From NCBI GenBank assembly GCA_005887995.1, contig VBJD01000028.1:1-50394 (forward strand): a stretch of 50,394 nucleotides of DNA. The letters are read 5' to 3'. The notes beneath the pieces were generated by a model. That model searched no databases and had not been told where the DNA came from. It worked only from the letters and a program-made list of their open reading frames with translations. The position numbers were made by a program, and so were the translations under genes. Source of the DNA: Chloroflexota bacterium (lineage in GTDB: Bacteria; Chloroflexota; Limnocylindria; P2-11E). Positions 24,349-37,409 of the stretch are shown one piece after another; position 1 is the first letter of the stretch, and each line of letters begins with the position of its first letter.

Positions 24349-24981
24349 GTGCTCGATGCGATCGACGCATTCGTCCTGCCATTCATCGATTCGCTGTATT
24401 CGCAGTTCGGCTACGTCGGCGTCGTCATCGCGATGACGATCGAGAGCGCCGCGATCCCGCTCCCGTCCGAGCTCATCCTTCCCTTCGCGGGCTGGAGCGT
24501 GTCGCGCGGGCTGATCGAGCCGCTCACGAGCGCGCCGTGGAATTACTGGGGCGCGGTGATCGCCGGCGTCGCGGGCAACACCGTCGGCTCGCTCCTGTCC
24601 TATGCGATCGGCGCGTACGGTGGTCGACCGCTCGTCGCGAGATACGGACGGTACGTGCTGATCAGCGCGCACGACCTCGATCTCGCGGAGCGCTGGTTCG
24701 CGAAGTACGGCGAGGTCACCGTGTTCTTCTCGCGGATGCTCCCTATCGTCCGCACGTTCATCTCGGTGCCGGCGGGCATCGCGCGCATGCCGCTCTGGCG
24801 CTTCCTGCTCTTCTCGATCCTCGGCGCGATCCCGTGGGTGATGTTGCTCGTCTGGGGCGGTCTCGTCCTCGGGGACCACTGGCACGACCTCAAGGAGTCG
24901 CTGAGGGGCCTCGACTATCTCGTCGCGGCGGCCATCGTCGCCGCGGTCGCGCTCTTCATCTGGCGCCACGTCCGGCGCTGA
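24349..24981 (+). CDS. DedA family membrane protein
   Basis: The 210-residue protein has the SNARE-associated/DedA domain. The first re-entrant motif is AMTIESAAIPLPSELILPFAG, and the second is VFFSRMLPIVRTFISVPAGIARMPLWRFLLF with the conserved Arg and Gly, followed by GAIPW. DedA proteins such as UptA and PopT families translocate undecaprenyl phosphate or phospholipids (family knowledge). The next gene encodes a PAP2 phosphatase that could release undecaprenyl phosphate, so the pair would fit lipid-carrier recycling. An ATG-less extension to 24310 is possible; I chose GTG 24349 because homology begins there and a -10 lies 6 nt ahead. The stop overlaps the next ATG by one base (TGATG). Confidence 0.9.
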   Translation: MLDAIDAFVLPFIDSLYSQFGYVGVVIAMTIESAAIPLPSELILPFAGWSVSRGLIEPLTSAPWNYWGAVIAGVAGNTVGSLLSYAIGAYGGRPLVARYGRYVLISAHDLDLAERWFAKYGEVTVFFSRMLPIVRTFISVPAGIARMPLWRFLLFSILGAIPWVMLLVWGGLVLGDHWHDLKESLRGLDYLVAAAIVAAVALFIWRHVRR

Positions 24982-27944
24982 TGGACCTGCTCGTACTGGA
25001 CGACCAGCTCTACCGCGCGATCTTCAGCGCGGCGGTCCAGTCACCGGCGCTCACTGCGCTCGCGGTCGGGATCTACTGGATCAACTGGAACGGTCTCTTG
25101 TGGTGGGTCGCGGGCGTGCTCATCGCCCGCGCGCGCGGATTTGTGCGTCGCGGCTGGTGGGAGATGCTCGTCGTCTATCTCGGCATGGTCGACGGCTGGG
25201 CCGTGACCGAGCTCATCCTCAAGCCGCTCTTCCGCCGGCCGCGCCCTTTCAACAGCGTCCCCGACCTGCCGCCGACGCTCATCGATCACCCGCTCACGTT
25301 CGCGTTCCCCTCGGGTGACGCGACGTTCGCGACCGGTGCCGCGGTCGCGCTGGGCTCGGTCGCGCCGCGCTGGCGGATCCCTGCGCTGCTCATGGCCTTC
25401 GCGGTGTGCGTCGAGCGTGTCGCCGTGGGCGTGCATCACCCGAGTGACGTCATCGCAGGCGCGCTCGTCGGCACGCTCGCGGGCCTCGCCGCGCCGCGCG
25501 CCGTCGCGCTGCTCCGCCGCCGCGCGCGGTGGAAGGTATTCATCGTGCCGCACACGCACTGGGATCGCGAGTGGTACGAGCGTTTCGAGGGCTATCGCGC
25601 GCGGCTCGTGCCGATGGTGTCCAAGCTACTCACGCTCCTCGAGCGCGATCCGTCGTTCACGTCGTTCACCTTCGACGGGCAGACGATCGCGATCGAGGAT
25701 CATCTAGAGAAGCGGCCAGACCACCACGAGCTCGTCGTGAAGCTCGTACGCGCTGAACGCCTTTTCATCGGCCCGTGGTACGTGCTCGCCGACAACATCC
25801 TCGTGTCCGCCGAGTCGCTCGTGCGCAATTTCCAGGAAGGGCTTCGGGTCGCCGCGTCCTTCGGCCGGGCGATGCGTGCCGGCTATGTCGCCGATCCGTT
25901 CGGCCATCCCGCGCAGATCCCGCAGGTGCTGCGCGGGTTCGGCTACTCGAGCTACGTGTTCTCCCGCGGGATCGGCGCGGAGGGCGAGGACATCGGCGCC
26001 GAGTTCGCGTGGGAGGCGCCCTCCGGTGACCGCGTCCTCGCATGCCACCTCGTGACGCACTACGCGAGCGGCCTTGCGCTCGTCGGCGAGATGTCCGAGA
26101 CGGAGGCGGAGCTCGAAGCGCGCGTGCGCACCCGCCTCCCGAAGATGATCGACGTCCCCGCTCGGTACGCGAACACGTCGTCGCTGCTCTTCATGGAAGG
26201 CGACGACCACGTCGAGGCATACGAGCGGCTACCCGAGGCGGTCGCGGCCATGCACAAGGTCTCACCGAACCTGGACGCGAAGATCGCGAGCCTCGAAGAC
26301 TTCCTCGCGGTCGTGCCCTCGCCCCGGACCTCGTTCGCCGGGGAGCTCGTCGGTGGCCGCTACAGACCGATCCTCCGCGGCGTGAACTCGACGCGCGTGT
26401 GGATCAAGCAGGAGAACGCGCGGTGCGAGCGCCTCCTCCTCGAGCGCTGCGAGCCGCTCGACGCGATCACCGGCGGCGACGAGCGCGACGAGCTCCGCTC
26501 GCTGTGGCGGACCCTGCTGCAGAACCACCCGCACGACTCGATCTGCGGCTGCTCGATCGACGACGTCCACGACATCGACATGCGCCCCCGGTTCGATCGG
26601 GTGTCCGTCGACGGCGCGACGCTCGCGGCGTCGCTGGAGCGGCGCGTGCTCGGCGAGGGGAACACGACGCTCGTGTGGAACGACCTGCCATGGGCGCGCG
26701 ATGCCGTCGTCGACTTGGACGGCACGCCGACGCGCGTGCGCTGCGCGGCGTTCGGCGCGGTCGCCGCGTCACGCATCGACGGCGCTGCGGTGCGCGTCGA
26801 CGGAGATGGTGCGATCGAGAACGAACTCCTGCGCGTCGAGGTCGCGACCGACGGATCGTTCGTCGTCGTCGACAAGCAGAGTGGCGGGCGCAGCGGGACG
26901 CAGAACCTGCTCGTCGACGACGGCGACCGCGGCGACGAGTACACGTATTCATACGCCGGTCCGACCGTGGGCTCGCGCGGTATCGCAGGCGCACGCCGCA
27001 GTGGCGTCACCGGCGACCGCGCGACCGTCATCGTCGACCTGCTCCTTCAGCTGCCGGCGCGGCTGCGCGATGACCGCCTCGCGCGCACCGCCGAGACCGT
27101 CGCATGCCCGGTGCACATGGAGGTGTCGCTCGACTCGGGCGCGCGCCGCGTGGATGTCACGCTCGAGGTCGACAACCAGGCACGCGATCACCGTCTGCGC
27201 GTGCTCTGCGAGACCGGTACGCGCTCGCTGACGCACATCGCCGGCAGCACCTTCGCCTGGCTCGATCGCACGAACCGGGTTTCCGGCAAGCGCGGCTGGG
27301 TGGAGCAGCCGACTGCGGAACGCTGCGCGCACGATCTCGTCGCGCTGGACGGCGCGGTCATGATCGGACTCGACGGCATTCGCGAGTACGCGGTCCTGCA
27401 CGACGGGCGCACGATCGCGGTCACCCTGCTGCGTGCGATGGGTTGGCTCTCGCGTGGCGACATGACCGAGCGGCGCGGTCACGCGGGTCCCGCGCTCGAG
27501 ACGCCGAGCGCGCAGATGATCGGCCGGCGCGCGTATCGCTATTGCGTGGTCCCGATGTTCTCCGACATGAGCCTCGCCGCGGCTGCGCGCGAGGTGCGCG
27601 AGTTCCTCGCACCGGCGCGAGTCGTGCGCGGCGCGCGGCCCGTCGGCCCGTTCATGGAGCTGCCGCGCGAGTCGATCGTGCAGCCCTCAACACTACGCGC
27701 CGCGCGAGACGGCGTGGCGGTGCGTCTTTTCAATCCGCGCGGCCGCGAAGAGGCGGTCGACGTGCGCTTCCACCGAACGATCGCGTCGGCGCGCGCGGTC
27801 GATCTGCGCGAGGGCGACCTCACACTCGGCAATACCGGATTCGAGGTCCTGCGCACCGCGGCGCCGCCCGAGACGGACGGAGCGGTGATGAGCGTCCGGC
27901 TCGCTCCATATGAGATCGGCACGTATCTCGTGACGTTCGCGTGA
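24981..27944 (+). CDS. PAP2 phosphatase / GH38 alpha-mannosidase fusion protein
   Basis: One uninterrupted frame of 987 residues. Residues 1-182 form a PAP2 membrane phosphatase with about five helices. Motif 1 is KPLFRRPRP (Lys81, Arg88, Pro89), motif 2 is PSGD (110-113, Asp in place of the usual His), and motif 3 has Arg146, His152 and Asp156. Arg-rich LLRRRARW (178-184) leads directly into a GH38 domain (185-987). Its zinc and catalytic residues are in HTHWDREWY (His193, Asp195), VADPFGH (nucleophile Asp305) and NHPHDSICG. The C-terminal beta-sandwich is complete to ETYLVTFA-like ending IGTYLVTFA. Positive-inside topology places the mannosidase in the cytoplasm. Bacterial GH38 enzymes include mannosylglycerate-type hydrolases (MngB). 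A joined gene rather than an error is supported by the intact frame. Confidence 0.88.
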   Translation: MDLLVLDDQLYRAIFSAAVQSPALTALAVGIYWINWNGLLWWVAGVLIARARGFVRRGWWEMLVVYLGMVDGWAVTELILKPLFRRPRPFNSVPDLPPTLIDHPLTFAFPSGDATFATGAAVALGSVAPRWRIPALLMAFAVCVERVAVGVHHPSDVIAGALVGTLAGLAAPRAVALLRRRARWKVFIVPHTHWDREWYERFEGYRARLVPMVSKLLTLLERDPSFTSFTFDGQTIAIEDHLEKRPDHHELVVKLVRAERLFIGPWYVLADNILVSAESLVRNFQEGLRVAASFGRAMRAGYVADPFGHPAQIPQVLRGFGYSSYVFSRGIGAEGEDIGAEFAWEAPSGDRVLACHLVTHYASGLALVGEMSETEAELEARVRTRLPKMIDVPARYANTSSLLFMEGDDHVEAYERLPEAVAAMHKVSPNLDAKIASLEDFLAVVPSPRTSFAGELVGGRYRPILRGVNSTRVWIKQENARCERLLLERCEPLDAITGGDERDELRSLWRTLLQNHPHDSICGCSIDDVHDIDMRPRFDRVSVDGATLAASLERRVLGEGNTTLVWNDLPWARDAVVDLDGTPTRVRCAAFGAVAASRIDGAAVRVDGDGAIENELLRVEVATDGSFVVVDKQSGGRSGTQNLLVDDGDRGDEYTYSYAGPTVGSRGIAGARRSGVTGDRATVIVDLLLQLPARLRDDRLARTAETVACPVHMEVSLDSGARRVDVTLEVDNQARDHRLRVLCETGTRSLTHIAGSTFAWLDRTNRVSGKRGWVEQPTAERCAHDLVALDGAVMIGLDGIREYAVLHDGRTIAVTLLRAMGWLSRGDMTERRGHAGPALETPSAQMIGRRAYRYCVVPMFSDMSLAAAAREVREFLAPARVVRGARPVGPFMELPRESIVQPSTLRAARDGVAVRLFNPRGREEAVDVRFHRTIASARAVDLREGDLTLGNTGFEVLRTAAPPETDGAVMSVRLAPYEIGTYLVTFA

Positions 27945-27948
27945 CGTG

Positions 27949-27993
27949 CTGTCGCATGAACGTGCGACGGCTCGTCACTCATTCATGCGACAG
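27949..27993. terminator. 12-bp perfect inverted repeat after the mannosidase gene
   Basis: CTGTCGCATGAA at 27949-27960 is repeated as its exact complement at 27982-27993, with a 21-nt loop. It starts 5 nt after the mannosidase stop codon. There is no T-run after it, so it is not a classic intrinsic terminator. It could still end or protect the transcript, or bind a regulator of the next gene, whose -10 (28025-28030) lies 32 nt downstream. Confidence 0.45.
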
Positions 27994-28036
27994 GCGAGGG
28001 ACAGACACGCGCGTCGCGTCCGCGTAGGGTCGTCTC

Positions 28037-28546
28037 GTGCGCGTTCTCCTTCTCATCGCGATGTGCCTGTTCGCGCTCGGCGACGCCGCATCCGCGGATG
28101 ACGGCGATCCGCGCTTTCGGCGCACGACGCCTCGCGGTTCGTTCATTGCAGATGGCGATGCGCTGGTCGTCGGCGTCCCGGGCGGGCGCGCGTGGGGGAT
28201 CGAAGGTGAGCTGCTGCCGCTCCCTGCGTCACCGACGACGATCGTCGCGCGTCTCCGCGTGAGCGATTCGTCGGTCCACGAGGCGTTCGTGCGCGTCGCG
28301 TATTACGCGTCGGCGACGTCCCGCACCCGCCAGCTCGCGATCGCCGACAGCGCACCGGTGACCGTCGGCGAGCGTGGCATCGTCGCGGTCGCGCTCGACC
28401 CGCCCGCCGGCGCGGTCGCGTACCGCGTCCGCGTGCTTGCGCGTCTCGCAGATCGCGGCGGTACCTCGGCGACCGACGCGATCCGCGCGACGCTCCACGT
28501 GGGCGCTCGTCCACTCGGCGCGCTGTACTCCTTCCTTCTTCAGTGA
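28037..28546 (+). CDS. Secreted hypothetical protein
   Basis: The 169-residue product begins with a classical signal peptide (VLLLIAMCLFALGDAASA, cleavage probably after ASA near residue 20). The mature part is beta-rich, with VVGVPGGRAWGIEGELLPLP, TTIVARLRVSDSSVHEAFVRVAYYAS and a C-terminal GALYSFLLQ. It looks like one small exported beta-sandwich domain of unknown function. I recognise no family. The GTG start is 6 nt after TAGGGT (28025-28030), with no Shine-Dalgarno, so the mRNA is probably leaderless. It stands alone between the mannosidase gene and the tandem repeat region. Confidence 0.65.
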   Translation: MRVLLLIAMCLFALGDAASADDGDPRFRRTTPRGSFIADGDALVVGVPGGRAWGIEGELLPLPASPTTIVARLRVSDSSVHEAFVRVAYYASATSRTRQLAIADSAPVTVGERGIVAVALDPPAGAVAYRVRVLARLADRGGTSATDAIRATLHVGARPLGALYSFLLQ

Positions 28547-28547
28547 C

Positions 28548-28644
28548 GCGAAGTCTCTAATGAGACTTCGCTGCATCAGAGAGCTCGGGCCCATCGCGTG
28601 CCTCCGCTTCGCTACGGCACCTCGTGCCCATCGGGCGCCTCTAA
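28548..28644 (+). repeat. Structured tandem repeat, copy A
   Basis: Copy A opens with a perfect 10-bp hairpin: GCGAAGTCTC (28548-28557), loop TAAT, GAGACTTCGC (28562-28571). Then comes a conserved stretch containing AGAGAGCTCGGGCCCATCG, then a second hairpin GTGCC...GGCAC around TCCGCTTCGCTAC, and an end in CCTCTAA. It begins 1 nt after the stop of the preceding gene. Copy B starts 109 nt downstream and keeps the same order with compensating changes in both stems, which points to selection on structure. Confidence 0.6.
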
Positions 28645-28656
28645 GCACTGAACGAC

Positions 28657-28744
28657 GGGAGGTCTCTCATGAGACCTCCCTTCATCGGAGAGCTCGGGCC
28701 CATCGGGTGCCTCCGCTTCGCTAAGGCGCCCTCTACCCCTCTAA
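28657..28744 (+). repeat. Structured tandem repeat, copy B
   Basis: Copy B opens with a perfect 10-bp hairpin: GGGAGGTCTC (28657-28666), loop TCAT, GAGACCTCCC (28671-28680). The shared block GGAGAGCTCGGGCCCATCG follows, then a second hairpin GGTGCC...GGCGCC around TCCGCTTCGCTAA (one G-U pair), ending in CCTCTAA. Its end merges with the -10 element TAAACT (28742-28747) of the ABC ATPase gene, 7 nt before that ATG. The repeat may be an RNA element at the end of the upstream transcript, a tandem terminator-like structure, or a REP-like mobile repeat. Confidence 0.6.
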
Positions 28745-28754
28745 ACTCGCAGCG

Positions 28755-29833
<1,079 letters not shown>

Positions 29834-29837
<4 letters not shown>

Positions 29838-31806
29838 CGCTCAAGGGCAACACCGGTGACTTCCCACTCGAGACCGTGCTGCGCCTGCTCACCGAGACGA
29901 AGAAGACCGGCGAGCTGACGCTTCGCGGCGACAAGGGCGAAGGCGCACTCGGCCTCGCCGAAGGCCGGGTCATCGCCGCCGTGTTCGCGAACGAGGGACC
30001 CATCCCGGCGCTCGGCTCGATTTGGGACATGGGCCGCGCCGACTTCGAGTTCACGGCGTGGAACGAGGCCCCTCCCGGGAACCTCGAGGGCGAGCTGCAG
30101 GACAACCTACGCAAGGCCGAGGAATACAAGAAGTGGATCGAGAGCGTGCGTCAGGTGATCCCGACCGACCGCACGCGCTTCCGCCTCTCCGAGCGTGCCG
30201 CCGAGCAGGGCGCGGTCACGTTCACGTCGGATCGCTGGCGCGTCGTGCTTGCGGTCAACGGCCAGCGCGACGTGAACGCGCTCGCCGAGCACCTCAAGGT
30301 CGATCGCGACACCGCGCTCACGACGCTTGCCGGCCTCGTACGCGATGGCGTGATCGAGACGATCGAGCTGCCCACCGAGATGCAGGCGCCTCCAGCGCCG
30401 AGCCCTCCTCGACGCGAGGAAATCACCTTTGCGCCACCGCCGCGCGAGGAAGCCACGTTCGCGCCACCGCCGCGCGAGGAAGCCACGTTCGCGCCACCGC
30501 CGAGCACGCCGCAAGCGCCGCCGCCGAGCGAACCCGCGCCGCAGCCGCCAGTGCCTCCGAGCGCGAACGCGGAGACGACCGATTGGACCGCGGCCTTGCT
30601 CGAGAGGAGGCAGCAGCAAGGTGGTGCGAGCGCGTATCGGTCGCCGACCGAGTGGACGCCGCCTGCGCCCGTCCCCGAGTCGCCGACATGGAGCGCGCCG
30701 CCGCCCGCGCCGGGGACCGAGGAGTGGACGCCGCCCGAGCCGGTCATGCCGGATGAGTCCGCTCCCGTGTTCGACACGTCGGCCGATACCTGGACACCGC
30801 CGGAGGCACGGGCAGAGACGCCGCAGTGGACCGCACCAGCGGAGACGCCGGAGACGCAATGGACGCCGCCCGCGCCGACGCCTGAGGCGCCGCAGTGGAC
30901 CGCACCCGCGGTCGAGTCGGCGGAGGACTGGACACCGCCTCCGCCACCGCCACCTGCGCCCGAGCCTGCGCCCGCGAGCGGTCAGTGGGACACGAGCACC
31001 GCGGAGCCTCTGTCTCCCGAGCCCCTCACTCCGGAGCCCGCGATCTCGGAACCTGCGACGTCGCAGCTCGACGATCGGCTCGCCGCGCTCGAAGGTCTAT
31101 TCAAGACGCCCGTGACCGAAGCGCCCCCGCCGCCGGCGACGGAGTGGCGCGCACCCGCGCCGGCGCCGGAATGGAACGCGCCCGCTCCGGCAGCAGCGCC
31201 GGAGGCACCGACCGATGATCCACGGCTCTCTGCGCTCAGCGCGCCGCCACCCCCGCCGGTCGTCGAGCCGGCGAAGCCCGCGGCGCCGCAGATGCCGCCG
31301 AGCGAATGGGCGCCACCGCCCTCCGAGGCGCGCGCACCGGAGAAGAAGAAGGGGATCTTCGGCGGCCTCTTCGGCGGAAAGCGTGAGGAGTCCGCGGGGG
31401 TCCGTGGCGCCGCGAGGATGGAGCCTGGTGCGTCGAGCCGCGCGGGCATGCTCGCCGCGCTGTCGAACGCGCTGCTCACCGAATACAACAGCGGTCACTA
31501 CGGCAAGACGAAGGTCGACGAGCGCATCTCGAGCCTGTTGATGCGCGTCGACGAGCAGGCGGACCCGATCGACAAGCCTCTGCCCGTCGTCGATGACCGT
31601 CTCGACGTGCAGGCATTCGAGCGCATCGGGCTGCCAGAGACGCAGGCCGCGCCCTACCTCGCGATGCTCGTGTCGACCATCTACGCCGACGCGGAGAAAG
31701 CGTTCGGCAAGGACAAGGCCAGGCGCGGCTACAAGTTGGCGCTGATGCAGACATTCCACGGCGACATGTCCGCGCTGAGTGGTCTTTCCGGGAAGCTGCC
31801 GAAGAT

Positions 31807-31810
<4 letters not shown>
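29834..31810 (+). CDS. DUF4388 protein with long Trp-Pro repeat region
   Basis: The 658-residue protein has three parts. Residues 1-90 are a DUF4388 (PATAN-like) domain: LKGNTGDFPLETVLRLL, KKTGELTLRGDKGEGALGLAEGRVIAAV. Residues 110-185 form a winged-helix-like segment (VNALAEHLKVDRDTALTTLAGLVRDGVIE). Residues 186-515 are low-complexity, Pro/Ala/Glu-rich, with about a dozen W-x-x-P units (EWTPP, TWSAPP, QWTAP) and three 10-residue repeats REExTFAPPP at 194-223. A KKKGIFGGLFGGKR patch precedes a helical C-terminal domain (about 540-658) with LLTEYNSGHYGKTKVDERISSLLMRV. DUF4388 proteins act in bacterial signalling and motility; the exact role here is unknown. It overlaps the ABC ATPase (ATGA). 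Confidence 0.85.
30413..30502 (+). repeat. Three tandem 30-bp in-frame repeats
   Basis: Units begin at 30413, 30443 and 30473, each encoding R-E-E-(I/A)-T-F-A-P-P-P. Units 2 and 3 are identical in DNA; unit 1 differs at a few bases. The near identity suggests recent slippage or recombination expansion within the disordered linker of the DUF4388 protein. Confidence 0.85.
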
Positions 31811-33872
<2,062 letters not shown>

Positions 33873-33875
<3 letters not shown>

Positions 33876-33906
33876 TGCGGCACACCGCTCCCGGGTCGCC
33901 GCACTA
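33873..33906 (+). promoter_or_regulatory. Hairpin covering gap stop and abutting pgk TTG start
   Basis: TAGTGCGGC (33873-33881) pairs perfectly with GCCGCACTA (33898-33906) across a 16-nt loop. The left arm contains the gap stop codon and the right arm ends 1 nt before the pgk TTG (33908). No Shine-Dalgarno is visible for pgk outside the stem. The structure could limit pgk translation until a ribosome ending gap opens it, or mark an RNA processing site. Confidence 0.5.
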
Positions 33907-33907
33907 G

Positions 33908-36389
<2,482 letters not shown>

Positions 36390-36399
36390 CCGCCGGCTA

Positions 36400-37329
36400 A
36401 TGCCGCGAACGTACAAGCTCGACAGCGACGCAGTGCACTACGCCTGGGACAACGCACTGCCTCCTCGACTCCACGTCGACTCCGGCGACACGGTGATCAT
36501 CAGCTGTCGCGACTCCTCCGACGGCCGCTACCGCCGCGGCATGACGACGGCGGACATGAGGCCGTATACCGCGAAGGGCCACCCACTCACGGGACCGATC
36601 GCCGTTCGCGACGCGCACCCCGCCGACGTGCTTCAGATCGACGTGTTGGATCTTGTGCCCGGCGAGGTCGGATACACATCGTTCGTGCCCGGAAGGGGTC
36701 TTCTGTCCGACGACTTCCCGCGGCCGTACCTGAAGATGTGGGAGCTCGACGGGCGCTTTGCGGAGCTCCGGTCTGGTATCCGCATCCCTCTCGAACCGTT
36801 CCTCGGGGTCATGGGCGTCGCGGTCACAGAGCCCGGCGAGCACAGCACGATCCCGCCACGCGCGCAGGGTGGGAACATGGACGTCAAGCAGCTGACGAAG
36901 GGATCGACGCTCTATCTGCCGATCCAGGTCGAGGGTGCGCTGTTCTCGGCGGGTGATGGCCACGCGGCGCAGGGCGACGGCGAGGTCTGCATCACGGCGA
37001 TCGAAACAACGATGACAGCCACGCTTCGTCTGTCAGTCGTCCGGGACCACGCCATCGAGGGGCCGCAGTTCAAGACGAACGCGCTTGCCTCGCGGACGGT
37101 CGCTGGCGGCCACTACGCCACGATGGGTATCGCACCAGATCTCATGGAGGCGAGCCGATCGGCGGTGCGCTCGATGATCGGTCATCTCGTCGACGCGCGC
37201 GGACTGACCCGCGAGGAGGCCTACGTCCTTTGCAGTGTCGCGGTCGATCTGAAGATCAGCGAAGTCGTCGACGCGCCGAACTGGGTGGTCTCGGCCTTCC
37301 TTCCGCTCGCGATCTTCGAGTCAACGTAG
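36400..37329 (+). CDS. Acetamidase/formamidase family amidohydrolase
   Basis: From ATG 36400 the product has 309 residues. It matches the FmdA/AmdA fold: HYAWDNALPPRLHVDSGDTVIISCRDSSDG, TGPIAVRDAHPADVLQIDVLDL, a GVMGVAV...PPRAQGGNMDVKQLTKGSTLYLPIQVEGALFSAGDGHAAQGDGEV core and a late GHYATMGIAPDLMEAS. These enzymes release ammonia from formamide, acetamide or related small amides in the cytoplasm. Metal-binding His and Asp residues in SAGDGHAAQGDGE are retained. The frame is open upstream inside eno, but that part is shadow. It starts 10 nt after the eno stop and may be read from the glycolytic transcript; a metabolic link is not obvious. Confidence 0.92.
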   Translation: MPRTYKLDSDAVHYAWDNALPPRLHVDSGDTVIISCRDSSDGRYRRGMTTADMRPYTAKGHPLTGPIAVRDAHPADVLQIDVLDLVPGEVGYTSFVPGRGLLSDDFPRPYLKMWELDGRFAELRSGIRIPLEPFLGVMGVAVTEPGEHSTIPPRAQGGNMDVKQLTKGSTLYLPIQVEGALFSAGDGHAAQGDGEVCITAIETTMTATLRLSVVRDHAIEGPQFKTNALASRTVAGGHYATMGIAPDLMEASRSAVRSMIGHLVDARGLTREEAYVLCSVAVDLKISEVVDAPNWVVSAFLPLAIFEST

Positions 37330-37364
37330 ACGGCGCGATCGTTCACAGCCGCGGTACCCGTGCG

Positions 37365-37403
37365 AATACTTGTCTTGACAAGTATTTCCGATGCGCGTAC
37401 GTT
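37365..37403 (+). promoter_or_regulatory. marR promoter with 22-bp palindromic operator
   Basis: A perfect inverted repeat occupies 37365-37386: arm AATACTTGTC, centre TT, arm GACAAGTATT. It contains the -35 hexamer TTGACA (37375-37380). After a 17-nt spacer comes the -10 TACGTT (37398-37403). The predicted transcription start falls on or within 1 nt of the ATG at 37410, so the mRNA is leaderless. MarR dimers typically bind palindromes of this size, so binding here would block polymerase: a textbook autoregulated switch. Confidence 0.7.
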
Positions 37404-37409
37404 CGCGAC

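Noticed and set aside
23071-24969. Longer 632-residue version of the GT-A glycosyltransferase
   Set aside because: The upstream part is Arg/Glu/Asp-rich shadow of dedA, and a strong ribosome-binding site precedes GTG 24297.
24537-24980. 148-codon extension before the PAP2-GH38 protein
   Set aside because: It is a shadow of dedA in another frame; the ATG at 24981 fits dedA-stop overlap and PAP2 homology.
28548-28744. Reading the tandem repeat as a CRISPR array or as a T-box/other known riboswitch
   Set aside because: Only two copies of about 100 nt, no regular spacers, and no motif of a known riboswitch class that I can identify.
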